Below, one piece after another: positions 1 to 11,239 of a DNA stretch of 64,000 bases; position 1 is the stretch's first letter; each line of letters opens with the position of its first letter. A model generated the notes under the pieces. It searched no databases and had not been told where the DNA came from. It worked only from the letters and a program-made list of their open reading frames with translations. This stretch comes from Microbotryum silenes-acaulis. Lineage: Eukaryota > Basidiomycota > Microbotryomycetes > Microbotryales > Microbotryaceae. Location: assembly GCA_003665825.1 (NCBI GenBank), contig QPFY01000001.1:613001-677000 (forward strand), read 5' to 3'. A program made the translations under genes and the position numbers.

Positions 1-1
1 T

Positions 2-3000
2 AACATCGGCTATTTCGCCTCCTGCCTGTTCGCTCGCCGGCAACTCCCGACTGACGCCTTTGTAGTCGACTCGGGCGCCACGGCACACATGGTCGCCGAT
101 CGCTCTCTATTCACGGCTTATCGCCAGACGGCGCACACCAAGATCGGCGGCATCGCCGGCGGTATCACGGCCATTGGTATGGGGGACGTAGCGTTCGTTG
201 CCAAGACTGGACATCCGATCACGCTGCGTGGCGTTCTGCACACGCCGGGCCTCCACGTCAACCTCCTCTCTGTTTCTCGCCTCTGCGACACCGACCGCGT
301 TCGACTCGCCTTCACCAGCGACGGCATCGACATCGCCAAGGACGGCCAGGCCATTGCTCACGGTACCAGGGTTAACGACGGTCTCTACCTTTTGGACGCG
401 GATCACACCAAGTGTCAGCAGCTTGCCCTTCTCTCGCGTTCTGAGTCTACCGTGCCCCTGCTTACCCTTCACCGCTGCCTCGGCCATCTTGCCCCATCCT
501 CTATACAGAAGATGATCGCCGCAGGTTTGCTGGACGGGTTTGGGGCCGGGTACAGTGACAAAGACGTAGAGGAGTTTGTTTGCAATGCTTGCCTTGGTTC
601 CAAAGGCCACCGTCTTCCTTTTCCCGACTCTGAGTCGCATTCCCCCGAGAGACTCGGCCTCGTGCACAGCGATGTCCTTTCGTTCCCCACTCCGTCCTTG
701 ACCGGGAAGCGCTACCTTGTCACATTTCTTGACGACCACTCTCGCAAACTCTGGGCATACGCGATCGATCACAAAAGCGACGTCTTCCCGACCTTCCAGA
801 CTTGGCTCGCCGAAGTGGAGTTAGAGACGAACGCGCGTTTAAAAACCCTTCGCACTGACAACGGCGGGGAGTACCGATCGAACGCATTCACGGAGTTCTG
901 CAAGTCCAGGGGCATTCGTCGTCAATACTCTATCCCCTACACACCTCAGCAAAACGGTCGTGCCGAACGTGTCAATCTCTCCATTGTCGAGGGCATCCTC
1001 GCCCTCCTTGCTGACTCCCATCTGCCGGCCACCTTTTGGGATGAAGCGGCTGCGTACTTCGTTTATTGCAAAAACAGGTGCTCACACTCAGCTTTGGCCA
1101 AACAGACTCCAGAATCCGTTTGGAACGGCCGACGCACCACCACCACCGCCCTCCACCCGTTCGGCTGCGCGGCCTGGCTCACGGTCGCGCCGGACCTTCG
1201 CAGCAAGCTCGACCCCAAGGCCGCGCGCGTGATCTTCACCGGTTACGACCTCGCCTCCAAGGCTTTCCGTTTCTTCGACCATTATACCAACAAGGTTGTG
1301 ATTGGCCGAAATGCCACCTTCCTCGACGACGACTTCCCCGGCCTCCCAATCAACACGCCCGTCGATGTGGACAACACCGAACGCCAGTTCGTCATTCCCG
1401 CCGACACGCCCGCCCCCGCCGTCAAGACGAGGACCCCACTAGTAAGGTCGGCGCACATGGACGTCTCATCCTCTCTTGATGATTCTGCCATGAGCGCCGT
1501 TGACGTGGCCCCAGGGTACACTGGCGGATCCTTACTTAATTCTACAGATATCAGCCCCTCGCCGTCCCCGTCGCTTGTCCCGCTTTCGTCGCCCGCCACG
1601 TCCTCGGCCGGAGGACCGTCCCTCGATGACTCGGACGACCCGCTTGACCTCCTCAACTCCAACACCGCGGTTCGCCTCAACCTGATGGACGTACATCGAT
1701 CCGACGACGACACCCTGGTGACGCCCGCACCCGCCATTGCCCCCGCTGAACAGCCCTCCGATGACGACTCCCCTGATGAGATCGATTTCCTCTCTCGCCA
1801 CCACCGCGCCTTCATCGCCACAGACGACGACGACCCCACCCTCGACGCCATCGAGCCCGTCAAGTCGATTACTAGCGATCCTCAGACCTGGCGCGAAGCA
1901 ATGTCCAGCGACGAGCACGACATCTGGGCTCAGGCTGCCGCCGCCGAGTTCACCGCCATGCGCGACGACTTCAAGGTGTTCACCATCGAGCCTCGATCCT
2001 CCGTACCACCGGGCGCCACTATCGTCACCTCCAAGTTCGTCTGGAAGACCAAACGCGACGCACGCGGCGAAGTCACGGGGCACAAGGCACGTCTCGTAGC
2101 GCAAGGTAACCGACAACGCGACGGCATCGACTTCTCGGAGACTTTCGCACCCGTCGCCCGGTTCTCCTCCATTCGCTGCCTCCTTGCCCTCGCCGCTGCC
2201 AATGGTTACCACGTTCATCAGGCCGACATCGACAAGGCTTACCTCCACGGCGAGCTCGATCACGATATCTGGATGACGACGCCACGAGGTTTCGACTTCC
2301 CAAGTGATAAGATTCTCCGCCTGCGGCGCTCAATCTACGGTCTCAAGCAGGCCGGTCGCATCTGGAATCGCCACATTGACACATCACTCAGGAGTCTCGG
2401 GTACAAGGCAACGGGCACTGATCACTGCATTTACTCTCACATTGATGATCAGCAACGGCCCCATTATATCGCCTTGTATGTCGACGATCTCCTCATTGTC
2501 AGCCCCGCCCTCGACGAGATCGAACGCGTCATCTCCGGCCTCGAACAACGATACGGCGTCAAACGACTCGGCCCCGCGGAATACATCCTCGGCATCCAAA
2601 TCCGCCGCCTGGACGACGGCTCCATTGCCCTATCCCAGGAACGCTACATCATGGACGTGCTCGCCCGGTTTCACTTCGACACCACGACACGCGGCGCTAC
2701 GGTGCCAATGACGCCCGGCCTCTCGCTCACGGCAGTTCCGGGTCAAGGAACGGAGCGCATTCGATCGTGGTACCTACAAGCCATTGGCTCCCTCCTGTAC
2801 ATTTCCCTTGGCACTCGACCCGACATTGCCTTCGCCGTCTCGTACTTGTCCCGGTTCGCCAACAACCCTGGCCGCCGTCATTGGATTGCCGTCAAACACG
2901 TCCTTCGCTACCTTCGCGCCACGTACCGCGATGAGCTACTCTACGCCCGCGGTCCAGCCAAAGTTACGGGTGTGGTTGGGTATTCCGATGCGAACTGGGG

Positions 3001-3514
3001 TGCCTGCGTCGACACGTCCATCTCCACAATGGGCTTCGTCTTTTACTTGGCCGGCTCCGCCGTCTCTTGGTCATCGAAGCGTCAGACTCGGGTGGCGGAT
3101 TCCACCACTGATGCCGAATACCTCGCCTTGTCGCACGCTGGTAAGGAAGCGATTTACCTTACGCAACTCCTCTCCGAGCTCCACGTTCGCCCGATCGATG
3201 CAGCTCACATCTTCACCGACAACGAGGCCGCGGCCGCCGTCGCTCACGACCCCGTTCGCACCTCCGGCACTCGACACATACGCCTCCGCGAGCATTTTGT
3301 CCGCGACATGGTCAACCGAGGCGATATCTCCCTCTCACACGTTGGCACAGCGGACATGGTTGCGGACCTATTCACCAAAGCGCTGGGTCCCAAGATTTTT
3401 GGTATACATTGCTATGCTCTAGGCCTCCGGACGCGGCACCCACGGCTCAAGTCTACCTCGCGTTCGCGTGGGGGGGGTGTGAGGAATCCACTCTCCGCTC
3501 GGGTCAGGACTTAG
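2..3514 (+). CDS. Copia gag-pol polyprotein, family A (5' truncated by window edge)
   Basis: The frame is open from base 2, before the first methionine at 89. It encodes the protease (Asp-Ser-Gly-Ala just upstream of HMVADRS), the GAG-pre-integrase HHCC region (LHRCLGH...CNAC) and the integrase core. The core Asp residues lie in HSDV and RTDNGGEY, and the Glu lies in NGRAERV. A low-complexity Ser/Pro/Asp linker follows, then reverse transcriptase with YVDD and RNase H ([13 protein letters not shown]). The protein makes cDNA from element RNA inside gag particles and integrates it. The frame crosses the G-rich polypurine tract. With 8 G residues here it ends shortly inside the LTR at 3514, unlike copies with 9 G that read much further. 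No internal break is visible, so this copy could be functional if its missing 5' end is intact. Confidence 0.93.
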   Translation, partial: NIGYFASCLFARRQLPTDAFVVDSGATAHMVADRSLFTAYRQTAHTKIGGIAGGITAIGMGDVAFVAKTGHPITLRGVLHTPGLHVNLLSVSRLCDTDRVRLAFTSDGIDIAKDGQAIAHGTRVNDGLYLLDADHTKCQQLALLSRSESTVPLLTLHRCLGHLAPSSIQKMIAAGLLDGFGAGYSDKDVEEFVCNACLGSKGHRLPFPDSESHSPERLGLVHSDVLSFPTPSLTGKRYLVTFLDDHSRKLWAYAIDHKSDVFPTFQTWLAEVELETNARLKTLRTDNGGEYRSNAFTEFCKSRGIRRQYSIPYTPQQNGRAERVNLSIVEGILALLADSHLPATFWDEAAAYFVYCKNRCSHSALAKQTPESVWNGRRTTTTALHPFGCAAWLTVAPDLRSKLDPKAARVIFTGYDLASKAFRFFDHYTNKVVIGRNATFLDDDFPGLPINTPVDVDNTERQFVIPADTPAPAVKTRTPLVRSAHMDVSSSLDDSAMSAVDVAPGYTGGSLLNSTDISPSPSPSLVPLSSPATSSAGGPSLDDSDDPLDLLNSNTAVRLNLMDVHRSDDDTLVTPAPAIAPAEQPSDDDSPDEIDFLSRHHRAFIATDDDDPTLDAIEPVKSITSDPQTWREAMSSDEHDIWAQAAAAEFTAMRDDFKVFTIEPRSSVPPGATIVTSKFVWKTKRDARGEVTGHKARLVAQGNRQRDGIDFSETFAPVARFSSIRCLLALAAANGYHVHQADIDKAYLHGELDHDIWMTTPRGFDFPSDKILRLRRSIYGLKQAGRIWNRHIDTSLRSLGYKATGTDHCIYSHIDDQQRPHYIALYVDDLLIVSPALDEIERVISGLEQRYGVKRLGPAEYILGIQIRRLDDGSIALSQERYIMDVLARFHFDTTTRGATVPMTPGLSLTAVPGQGTERIRSWYLQAIGSLLYISLGTRPDIAFAVSYLSRFANNPGRRHWIAVKHVLRYLRATYRDELLYARGPAKVTGVVGYSDANWGACVDTSISTMGFVFYLAGSAVSWSSKRQTRVADSTTDAEYLALSHAGKEAIYLTQLLSELHVRPIDAAHIFTDNEAAAAVAHDPVRTSGTRHIRLREHFVRDMVNRGDISLSHVGTADMVADLFTKALGPKIFGIHCYALGLRTRHPRLKSTSRSRGGGVRNPLSARVRT

Positions 3515-3806
3515 GCGCGCGGAGCGAGCCGGGCGCATCGGCCCAGGACTTAGGCGCGCGGAGCGAGCCGGGCGCATCGGCCCAGGACTTAGGCGCGCGC
3601 AGCGAGCCTGGCACATTGGCTCAGCCCCGAGGCTCGCTGGCTGAGGACTTGGGGCGCGCGGCTCCCTTACTGTTAGATTCCTATTCATCACTCTTGGCTA
3701 TAACTACATCGCTGACGTAGTAGAGTTGATCGAATAGGTATGTTGAAATGATATTCATCACTCTTGGCTATAACTACATCGCTGACGTAGTAGAGTTGAT
3801 CGAATA
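3478..3806 (+). repeat. A1 3' LTR (329 bp)
   Basis: It begins TGTGAGGAATCC directly after the G tract and ends GATCGAATA. It holds two copies plus one diverged copy of a 39-bp GC-rich unit (starting GACTTAGGCGCGCG). The LTR end (ATTCATCACTC...GAATA) is duplicated around a short spacer starting GGTATGTTGAAAT. Confidence 0.93.
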
Positions 3807-4364
3807 TGTTTGCGGGTGTAGTCGTCGACAATCACAAGCATGTAGCGATGACCGCCGAAGCTGGCTCGAGGCATTTGGGCAACGTCGACATGGACAAGGT
3901 CCAGACGGCCAGACGCAATGGACTGGGAACGACTGAAAGGAAGGGCGTGCGCTTTGGAAGCGAGACAAGCATTGCAATTGAAGGACCTAACCTCCTCCTC
4001 TGAATATACCCAATCCACCCCAGTGACCAAGCCTTTCTGCACGACGTTCTTGAGTTGCGCAACGGGTAAATGCGCGAAGCGACGGTGCAGAGTCAGCAAG
4101 GAAACTCTGTGAGGGGTGGCAAGGAGGGCATTGGGCATACAGGGTGAGGGTGCGACGTTTAACGCGTACAGGTCATTTGCAACGGCTTGAGCAGTGGCAA
4201 CAACGGTGCCAGAGGAGTTGCTGATCTTGGCGCAGCCGGAGCCAAAGGAGATGCTGAACCCAAGGCGATCCAATCGTCGGACGGACAGCAGGTTGCACGG
4301 CAGGGATGGCACCAAGAGGACATCGGTCGCCACGACGGGGCCAGCTGGAGTCGATATGCGGACA
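3807..4364 (-). pseudogene. B1 pol fragment: late protease, GAG-pre-integrase, early integrase
   Basis: Read leftward from 4364 the frame gives the segment after the protease (SLPCNLLSVRRLDRL), the HHCC zinc region (LHRRFAHL...CNACLASKAH) and the first integrase strand (LVHVDVAQMP...VIVDDYTRKH). It then stops abruptly at the A1 insertion. The same protein in B2 continues with a tryptophan and the rest of the DDE core. The frame itself is not mutated here; the break is purely insertional, with G on the right and A1 on the left. The fragment cannot make integrase on its own. Confidence 0.9.
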
Positions 4365-5356
4365 TGTTGAATTGCATTCTGTCAAGCCTTCGAACACTTC
4401 GACATCGGACCGCCGTTTGACGGACTTGCCCGCCTTTCGCCTCGGCGCCTCGCTCCGCGCGCCTTCGCCTCCGCAAGCCTCCACCGCGCCCCCTGTCCCT
4501 CGAGCCTCGCTGCGTGATCATCGCACTCGGCCTCGTCCCTCGACCGATGTGCACCGTTCGTCAACTTGTCCACATCCCGGTCCGTCTGCCCGTCGTTGCC
4601 AGCTTTGCCTGCTCTGCCATGCTCGCCACCACGCGCCTTTGCCTCTTGGCACTTTCGCCTCGGCGCCTTCCCCGCGCCAGCCTGTTCAACTCACGCTCGC
4701 GCGCCGCCGCCTCCACATCGGAACTTAGTCGGTCTACTTCTCCTGTCTTGCCAAGCCGTTGCCTCCGCCTAGCCACCGCCAGCTTGCCGCCACCGTCCTC
4801 ATGTCTCATCGGCCATCCAGTGTATCGCCCATGCATGACGCCCGTTGTTCGCAACCTGGATCTTGTTGCTACGGATTGCCCAGCTCACCAACACTCGACC
4901 AAGGTAGATAAGTTTCCCTTCGTGTACATCGTCCAACACGACACCCCTCAGAGCCTTGATGGTCCGCTTGGAGTTCGGTCTTGTAGCTTCGCATTGTGCT
5001 AGCCCAGTTTGTCTTAGCGCGGCCCCTTGCTAGAACCTCACCCGACTCGCGCGCCCCTGTGCCTTTCTTCCTCTTCTCTACCGCTTCCCAACATTAGCCA
5101 GACAGCTAATCTTCGGTAGAGAACAGGTTAGTTGCAATCATCACACCGCTTCCCAACATTAGCCAGACAGCTAATCTTCGGTAGAGAACAGATCGTCCAG
5201 CCGCACCGTGTCCGTCTCGTCAGACCGCGTCCGTGCCGCCTCACGACTTCTCCCCCCCGGCCCGTCCGTCGCACACTGTAGCCACGTCGACGCTCCGCCA
5301 GTAGCCCAAGCGGTCGCTACTCCCAAGTCCGAAACCTTTTCGGCTTCCACTCAACA
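4365..5356 (+). repeat. G 5' LTR (992 bp)
   Basis: It runs from TGTTGAATTGC to CACTCAACA with TGTTG...CAACA inverted ends. Near the 3' end a segment containing ATTAGC-CAGACA-GCTAAT occurs twice around a spacer beginning GTTAGTTGC. The central and right parts closely match the LTR of F, while the left third differs. Confidence 0.95.
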
Positions 5357-5370
5357 GGTTATGAGCCCTG
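5357..5370 (+). promoter_or_regulatory. G primer-binding site, initiator-Met type
   Basis: GGTTATGAGCCCTG follows the LTR with no gap. Its complement, CAGGGCTCATAACC, has the form of an initiator tRNA-Met anticodon arm (loop CTCATAA). Drosophila copia and yeast Ty5 prime from such half-tRNAs. The ATG at 5361 inside this site opens the gag-like frame. Confidence 0.75.
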
Positions 5371-5819
5371 TCCGAACCACCCTGCCCCTCCCCGCCGCAC
5401 CCGCCGTCTCCGCCGAGCCAACGCCCGCCGAGACACGTGCCGCTGAGACACGCGACGCTGCCGCCGACGCAACCGCACCACACGCCGACAAAGCACACAC
5501 GTCTGGTCCTGCCCCCGTCACCCCCACTCTCGCCGCCACCATGGACAAACGCATCGTAGGAACAAGCCTACAAGTCGATCGTCCGCCGAGAGCCCCACCC
5601 CGAGCCAAGCTGCCCGCCGCCGCCTCCCCTGCGCACAACCCTGCCGCAACACGCGACACCGCCGCCAACGCTTCGCAGACGCCGCCCCTCGCCGCTGCAC
5701 CCGTTCCCCAACCCGTCTACACCATCCGAGCCACGATCATCGAAGAACGCATTACAAGAACACGCCTTCAACCCAATGGTCCGCCGAAAGCGCCAGCCCT
5801 AGGTATGTTCTCCGCCTAA
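5361..5819 (+). CDS. Short gag-like ORF of element G (152 aa)
   Basis: The ATG lies inside the PBS and the frame runs 152 codons. The protein is rich in Ala, Pro and Thr. A segment TLAATMDKRI resembles TLAASIDERI near the start of F gag (14846-16015), so this looks like a shortened, rearranged remnant of the same gag N-terminus. A second related segment (ATIIEERITRTRL) near the C-terminus suggests an internal duplication. There is no capsid domain and no CCHC zinc knuckle. It may be an untranslated relic or a short leader peptide; no enzymatic role is suggested. I chose this start because it coincides with the gag start of F. Confidence 0.55.
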   Translation: MSPVRTTLPLPAAPAVSAEPTPAETRAAETRDAAADATAPHADKAHTSGPAPVTPTLAATMDKRIVGTSLQVDRPPRAPPRAKLPAAASPAHNPAATRDTAANASQTPPLAAAPVPQPVYTIRATIIEERITRTRLQPNGPPKAPALGMFSA

Positions 5820-5943
5820 CGCTCGTTGCCACGTCGCTTTGCACCCTCGCCTCGTCATGGTCTCCTACACCGGTCACTCGTCTATGCACACACCACTCGT
5901 CAACCCCTTCGTGCCCTTCTGGAAGTGTTCGAACGAGGGGGGG

Positions 5944-6935
5944 TGTTGAATTGCATTCTGTCAAGCCTTCGAACACTTCGACATCGGACCGCCGTTTGAC
6001 GGACTTGCCCGCCTTTCGCCTCGGCGCCTCGCTCCGCGCGCCTTCGCCTCCGCAAGCCTCCACCGCGCCCCCTGTCCCTCGAGCCTCGCTGCGTGATCAT
6101 CGCACTCGGCCTCGTCCCTCGACCGATGTGCACCGTTCGTCAACTTGTCCACATCCCGGTCCGTCTGCCCGTCGTTGCCAGCTTTGCCTGCTCTGCCATG
6201 CTCGCCACCACGCGCCTTTGCCTCTTGGCACTTTCGCCTCGGCGCCTTCCCCGCGCCAGCCTGTTCAACTCACGCTCGCGCGCCGCCGCCTCCACATCGG
6301 AACTTAGTCGGTCTACTTCTCCTGTCTTGCCAAGCCGTTGCCTCCGCCTAGCCACCGCCAGCTTGCCGCCACCGTCCTCATGTCTCATCGGCCATCCAGT
6401 GTATCGCCCATGCATGACGCCCGTTGTTCGCAACCTGGATCTTGTTGCTACGGATTGCCCAGCTCACCAACACTCGACCAAGGTAGATAAGTTTCCCTTC
6501 GTGTACATCGTCCAACACGACACCCCTCAGAGCCTTGATGGTCCGCTTGGAGTTCGGTCTTGTAGCTTCGCATTGTGCTAGCCCAGTTTGTCTTAGCGCG
6601 GCCCCTTGCTAGAACCTCACCCGACTCGCGCGCCCCTGTGCCTTTCTTCCTCTTCTCTACCGCTTCCCAACATTAGCCAGACAGCTAATCTTCGGTAGAG
6701 AACAGGTTAGTTGCAATCATCACACCGCTTCCCAACATTAGCCAGACAGCTAATCTTCGGTAGAGAACAGATCGTCCAGCCGCACCGTGTCCGTCTCGTC
6801 AGACCGCGTCCGTGCCGCCTCACGACTTCTCCCCCCCGGCCCGTCCGTCGCACACTGTAGCCACGTCGACGCTCCGCCAGTAGCCCAAGCGGTCGCTACT
6901 CCCAAGTCCGAAACCTTTTCGGCTTCCACTCAACA
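5944..6935 (+). repeat. G 3' LTR (992 bp)
   Basis: Same length as the 5' LTR, offset by exactly 1579 bp. It starts right after the polypurine tract and is followed by the right target-site copy GGACA. Confidence 0.95.
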
Positions 6936-8028
6936 GGACAGAGCCACAACCGGTGGAGGGGAGGGAACCGGCAACTCCAGCAACAGGCGGGCCGGTGAAC
7001 GAGCGCAGCGTCGAGAATAGTGAACGGTCGTTGGCCATGTGACGATTTGCACCGGAGTCGAGGAGCCATGCCGATTTGGGAAACGGTGACGGAGTGGCAA
7101 GGAGACAGGCGGTGAACGTCGTGGGCTCGGGCATCTCGACAACGGCGGGAGAGGCGACGGCTGGGGTACCCTTCTTACGTCCTCGCGAACTCGCTCCGGT
7201 GGAAGCCTTGCGGGCGCGGAAAGCGGCGGCCCAGGCGGTGTCAGGACAATCTCTGAGCCAGTGCAGTTGGCGACATGTTGGGTTGGGGCATGGTCCGGGA
7301 ACGGCGCGGTGCTGGGGGGTGGCGACAGCGACAGCGGGAGCTTCAGCCGGACGAGCCTTGATCTCCCGATAGATGCGGTCGAGGATGTCGGCCGCGGGAG
7401 GTAAGGTACCGGATGTGCCCTGAGCATTCACGAAGGTTGTGCGCCATGCGGAGAGGGACGATGGCATCCTCGCGAGTAGGTGAGACGCAAGCAGGGAATC
7501 TGTGGTGACGTTGGAGTCGGCGAGAAGTCGAGAATCGTTGTCAAAGCGATCACGAAACTGGAGGAATGCGTCGGGGCTGTCGGGCATGGGCTCGGGGCTG
7601 AAGAGGCGAGCGACGACGGGTAGGAGGTCGACAGCCGAGACGGCGCCATATCGCATGCGGAGAGCCACCCAAATCTTGTGGCCGCTGTGGGCGTCGCCGA
7701 AGTAACGAGAGAGACCGGGAAGAACCATCCGTGGGTCGACGGCGGCGCAGATGGAGGCGCGAGCGTAGTGATCCCATAGTGGGACGTAGGACGGGGGCCA
7801 AGATGGATGGGGTACACCGGATTGAAGGTATCCGAGGACGTCGGAGGGTAGGCGGGAGCACAGCGTAAGGACCCAGTCCTGGTAGCCGTTGGCGTCGCGG
7901 AGGAGATCGGAGGCAGCGAAGGCTGCGACTTGCGTGGGCGGGCGAGGTGGAGGAACCGCGAGCGTCGTGGCGGGGCCTACGGACTTGCTGTCGGCAGGCG
8001 CGGACTTGGTGTCGTCAAGCGCAGACAT
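6936..8028 (-). pseudogene. B1 gag and start of protease, cut by element G
   Basis: The start is placed at the ATG complementing 8026-8028 (MSALDDTKSA), 109 bp after the LTR, which matches the start of B4 gag (MSATDAP). The capsid-like region contains WVLTLCSRLP and many helical segments. A single zinc knuckle of unusual spacing follows (CPNPTCRQLHWLRDC: C-x4-C-x3-H-x4-C), then the protease signature LLDSGANRHMAND. The frame is open up to the G insertion point at 6936 and resumes at 4364. Gag would form the particle; the protease would mature it. This copy is disrupted but not otherwise visibly mutated. Confidence 0.85.
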
Positions 8029-8119
8029 GCTGAGTCGTGCGGAGCGCCGGGCAAAGCCGGGCGGTGCGAAGGACGCAAAGTTCGACAAAGGCGGACACGG
8101 GAGTGGCCGCGCTGGTAGG

Positions 8120-8137
8120 TCGTTCGGGCTTATAACC
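8120..8137 (-). promoter_or_regulatory. B1 primer-binding site, Ile(UAU)-like
   Basis: On the minus strand it reads GGTTATAAGCCCGAACGA directly after the LTR end. The complement has the loop CTTATAA, expected for a tRNA with anticodon UAU rather than CAU. Confidence 0.6.
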
Positions 8138-8554
8138 TATGAAGTTACGACGACTGCTCAAGCAGTGGTAAGGCTCTGATCGACGGACCAAGGAGACCAG
8201 ACCAAGAAGTTGCTTGTTACACACCTGCTCAAGCACTACAGTGAGTTATGATAGCTAGTAAAGATAAAGGAAGAAGGAAATGTAGTGCTCACCTGCTCAA
8301 GCAGTGGTAAGGCTCTGATCGACGGACCAAGGAGACCAGACCAAGAAGTTGCTTGAGCAGGAGAGAGAGAAGCGCGGAGCCATTTGGCTCGGGTGAGCGC
8401 GCGGCTGGGTCTGCCACCTTTGTCAGGCGCACGGACCCAGCCCAGGAAAGGGAGAGAGCCTAGGTGTGGAAGGCAGGCCAAAAAGGAGGTAAGATGAGAC
8501 CAAGAAAAGGAGGCATGATGCGAGAAGGAAACATAAGAGTTTGTCAATCTCACA
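8138..8554 (-). repeat. B1 5' LTR (417 bp)
   Basis: Minus-strand LTR starting TGTGAGATTGAC (at 8554) and ending ACTTCATA (at 8138). It carries two copies of a repeat containing CTTCTTGGTCTGGTCTCC, against three in B2 and one in B4. Confidence 0.92.
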
Positions 8555-11025
8555 CCCTCCACCCGTTCGGCTGCGCGGCCTGGCTCACGGTCGCGCCGAA
8601 CCTTCGCAGCAAGCTCGACCCCAAGGCCGCGCGCGTGATCTTCACCGGTTACGACCTCGCCTCCAAGGCTTTCCGTTTCTTCGACCATTCTACCAACAAG
8701 GTTGTGATTGGCCGAAATGCCACCTTCCTCGACGACGACTTCCCCGGTCTACCAATCAACACGCCCGTCGATGCGGACGACACCGAACGCCAGTTCGTCA
8801 TTCCCGCCGACACGCCCGCCCCAGCCGTCAAGACGAGGACCCCACTAGTAAGGTCGGCGCACATGGACGTCTCATCCTCTCTTGATGATTCTGCCATGAG
8901 CGCCGTTGACGTGGCCCCAGGGTACACTGGCGGATCCTTACTTAATTCTACAGATACCAGCCCCTCGCCGTCCCCGTCGCTTGCCCCGCTTTCGTCGCCC
9001 GCCACATCCTCGGCCGGGGGACCGTCCCTCGATGACTCGGACGACCCGCTTGACCTCCTCAACTCCAACACCGCGGTTCGCCTCAACCTGATGGACGTAC
9101 ATCAATCCGACGACGACACCCTGGTGACGCCCGCACCCGCCATGGCCCCCGCTGAACAGCCCTCCGATGACGACTCCCCTGATGAGATCGATTTCCTCTC
9201 TCGCCACCACCGCGCCTTCATCGCCGCAGAAGACGACAACCCCGCCCTCGAAGCCATCGAGCCCATCAAATCGATCACTAGCGACCCTCAGACCTGGCGT
9301 GAAGCAATGTCCAGCGACGAGCACGACATCTGGGCTCAGGCTGCCGCCGCCGAGTTCACCGCCATGCGCGACGACTTCAAGGTGTTCACCATCGAGCCTC
9401 GATCCTCCGTACCGCCGGGCGCCACTATCGTCACCTCCAAATTCGTCTGGAAGACCAAGCGCGATGCACGCGGTGACGTCACAGGGCGGAAGGCACGCCT
9501 TGTAGCGCAAGGTAACCGCCAACGCGACGGCATCGATTTCTCGGAGACTTTCGCACCCGTTGCCCGTTTCTCCTCCATTCGCTGCCTCCTTGCCCTCGCC
9601 GCTGCCAACGGTTACCACGTTCATCAGGCCGACATCGACAAGGCTTACCTCCACGGCGAGCTCGATCACGATATCTGGATGACAACGCCACGAGGTTTCG
9701 ACTTCCCGAGCGATAAGGTTCTCCGCCTGCGGCGCTCAATCTACGGTCTCAAGCAGGCCGGTCGCATCTGGAATCGCCACATTGACACATCACTCAGGAG
9801 TCTCGGGTACAAGGCAACGGGCACTGATCACTGCATTTACTCTCACATTGATGATCAGCAACGGCCCCATTATATCGCCTTGTATGTCGACGATCTCCTC
9901 ATTGTCAGCCCCGCCCTCGATGAGATCGAACGCGTCATCTCCGGCCTTGAACAGCGATACGGCGTCAAAAGGCTCGGCCCCGCGGAATACATCCTCGGCA
10001 TCCAAATCCGCCGCCTGGACGACGGCTCCATTGCCCTATCCCAGGAACGCTACATCATGGACGTGCTCGCCCGGTTTCACTTCGACACCACGACACGCGG
10101 CGCTACAGTGCCAATGACGCCCGGCCTCTCGCTCACAGCAGTTCCGGGTCAGGGAACGGAGCGCATTCGATCGTGGTACCTCCAAGCCATCGGCTCCCTC
10201 CTGTACATTTCCCTTGGCACTCGACCCGACATTGCCTTCGCCGTCTCGTACTTGTCCCGGTTCGCCAACAACCCTGGCCGCCGTCATTGGATTGCCGTCA
10301 AACACGTCCTTCGCTACCTTCGCGCCACGTACCGCGATGAGCTACTCTACGCCCGCGGTCCAGCCAAAGTTACGGGTGTGGTTGGTTATTCCGATGCGAA
10401 CTGGGGTGCCTGCGTCGACACGTCCATCTCCACAATGGGCTTCGTCTTTTACTTGGCCGGCTCCGCCGTCTCTTGGTCATCGAAGCGTCAGACTCGGGTG
10501 GCGGATTCCACCACTGATGCCGAATACCTCGCCTTGTCGCACGCTGGTAAGGAAGCGATTTACCTTACGCAACTCCTCTCCGAGCTCCACGTTCGCCCGA
10601 TCGATGCAGCTCACATCTTCACCGACAACGAGGCCGCGGCCGCCATCGCTCACGACCCCGTTCGCACCTCCGGCACTCGACACATACGCCTCCGCGAGCA
10701 TTTTGTCCGCGACATGGTCAACCGAGGCGATATCTCCCTCTCACACGTTGGCACAGCGGACATGGTTGCGGACCTATTCACCAAAGCGCTGGGTCCCAAG
10801 ATTTTTGGTATACATTGCTATGCTCTAGGCCTCCGGACGCGGCACCCACGGCTCAAGTCTACCTCGCGTTCGCGTGGGGGGGGGTGTGAGGAATCCACTC
10901 TCCGCTCGGGTCAGGACTTAGGCGCGCGGAGCGAGCCGGGCGCATCGGCTCAGGACTTAGGCGCGCGGAGCGAGCCGGGCACATCGGCCCAGGACTTGGG
11001 CGCGCGGAGCGAGCCTGGGACTTAG
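8555..11025 (+). CDS. A2 pol 3' part: integrase C-terminus, RT, RNase H (5' part separated by B1)
   Basis: The open frame starts at the B1 junction with [14 protein letters not shown], the integrase C-terminal region. It continues through the acidic linker, the RT palm ([16 protein letters not shown], then [10 protein letters not shown]) and RNase H ([24 protein letters not shown]). It crosses a 9-G polypurine tract and ends in the LTR at 11025. It differs from A1/A7/A3 in the linker ([13 protein letters not shown] instead of [13 protein letters not shown]), defining an A subgroup shared with A9. No stop or frameshift is visible in this part, but the insertion removes gag and most of integrase, so it is a broken gene. 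Confidence 0.88.
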
Positions 11026-11239
11026 GCGCGCGCAGCGAGCCTGGCACATTGGCTCAGCCCCGAGGCTCCCTGGCTGAGGACTTGGGGCGCGCGGCTCCCT
11101 TACTGTTAGCTTCCTATTCATCACTCTTGGCTATAACTACATCGCTGACGTAGTAGAGTTGATCGAATAGGTATGTTGAAATGATATTCATCACTCTTGG
11201 CTATAACTATATCGCTGACGTAGTAGAGTTGATCGAATA
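10885..11239 (+). repeat. A2 3' LTR (355 bp)
   Basis: TGTGAGGAATCC...GATCGAATA, longer than other A LTRs because of an extra partial GC-rich unit. It has the end duplication with spacer GGTATGTTGAAAT. Confidence 0.92.

Larger units (their letters stand above)
1..3806 (+). mobile_element. Copia element A1, right part (5' end outside window)
   Basis: Family A Ty1/copia element, represented from late gag through the 3' LTR. Its right end abuts integrase sequence of B1 (minus strand). The adjoining bases 3807-3811 (tgttt) are the expected right target-site copy, since uninterrupted B copies read through this point. From base 1 to the LTR it is almost identical to A7 (33364 onward). I saw one substitution (near 207), one G fewer in the polypurine tract, and no 57-bp duplication. 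Confidence 0.95.
4365..6935 (+). mobile_element. Complete short non-autonomous LTR element G (2571 bp)
   Basis: Two 992-bp LTRs (4365-5356 and 5944-6935) enclose only 587 bp. The 5-bp flanks are identical (GGACA at 4360-4364 and 6936-6940), so the insertion is complete. It has a PBS (GGTTATGAGCCCTG) right after the 5' LTR and a G-rich tract (cgagggggg) right before the 3' LTR. There is no protease, integrase or reverse transcriptase. The LTRs have equal length and look identical, pointing to recent insertion driven in trans by an autonomous relative. Confidence 0.95.
3807..8554 (-). mobile_element. Copia element B1, 5' part, interrupted by A1 and G
   Basis: Minus-strand family B element. Its 5' LTR is at the right (8138-8554), followed leftward by the PBS, gag, protease and, after element G, the start of integrase. 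A1 cuts it at 3806; the rest lies left of the window. It is inserted in A2, whose reading frame resumes at 8555; the adjoining ccctc is the expected right target-site copy. Confidence 0.92.
8555..11239 (+). mobile_element. Copia element A2, right part
   Basis: Family A sequence resumes at 8555, inside the integrase C-terminal region, right after the B1 LTR, and runs to its 3' LTR. The left half is outside the window. A2 sits in B2, whose frame resumes at 11240 (ctctt is the expected right target-site copy). Confidence 0.92.

Noticed and set aside
3520..3620. CRISPR-like array from regularly spaced 39-bp units
   Set aside because: The units are contiguous tandem repeats without unique spacers, lie inside LTRs and occur in a eukaryotic genome.
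4514..5002. 162-codon frame in the G LTR, repeated at 6093-6581 and nearly the same at 13999-14490 and 16173-16664
   Set aside because: It is the same LTR sequence four times. No domain, and other frames of the LTR are also open; conservation reflects shared LTR ancestry.
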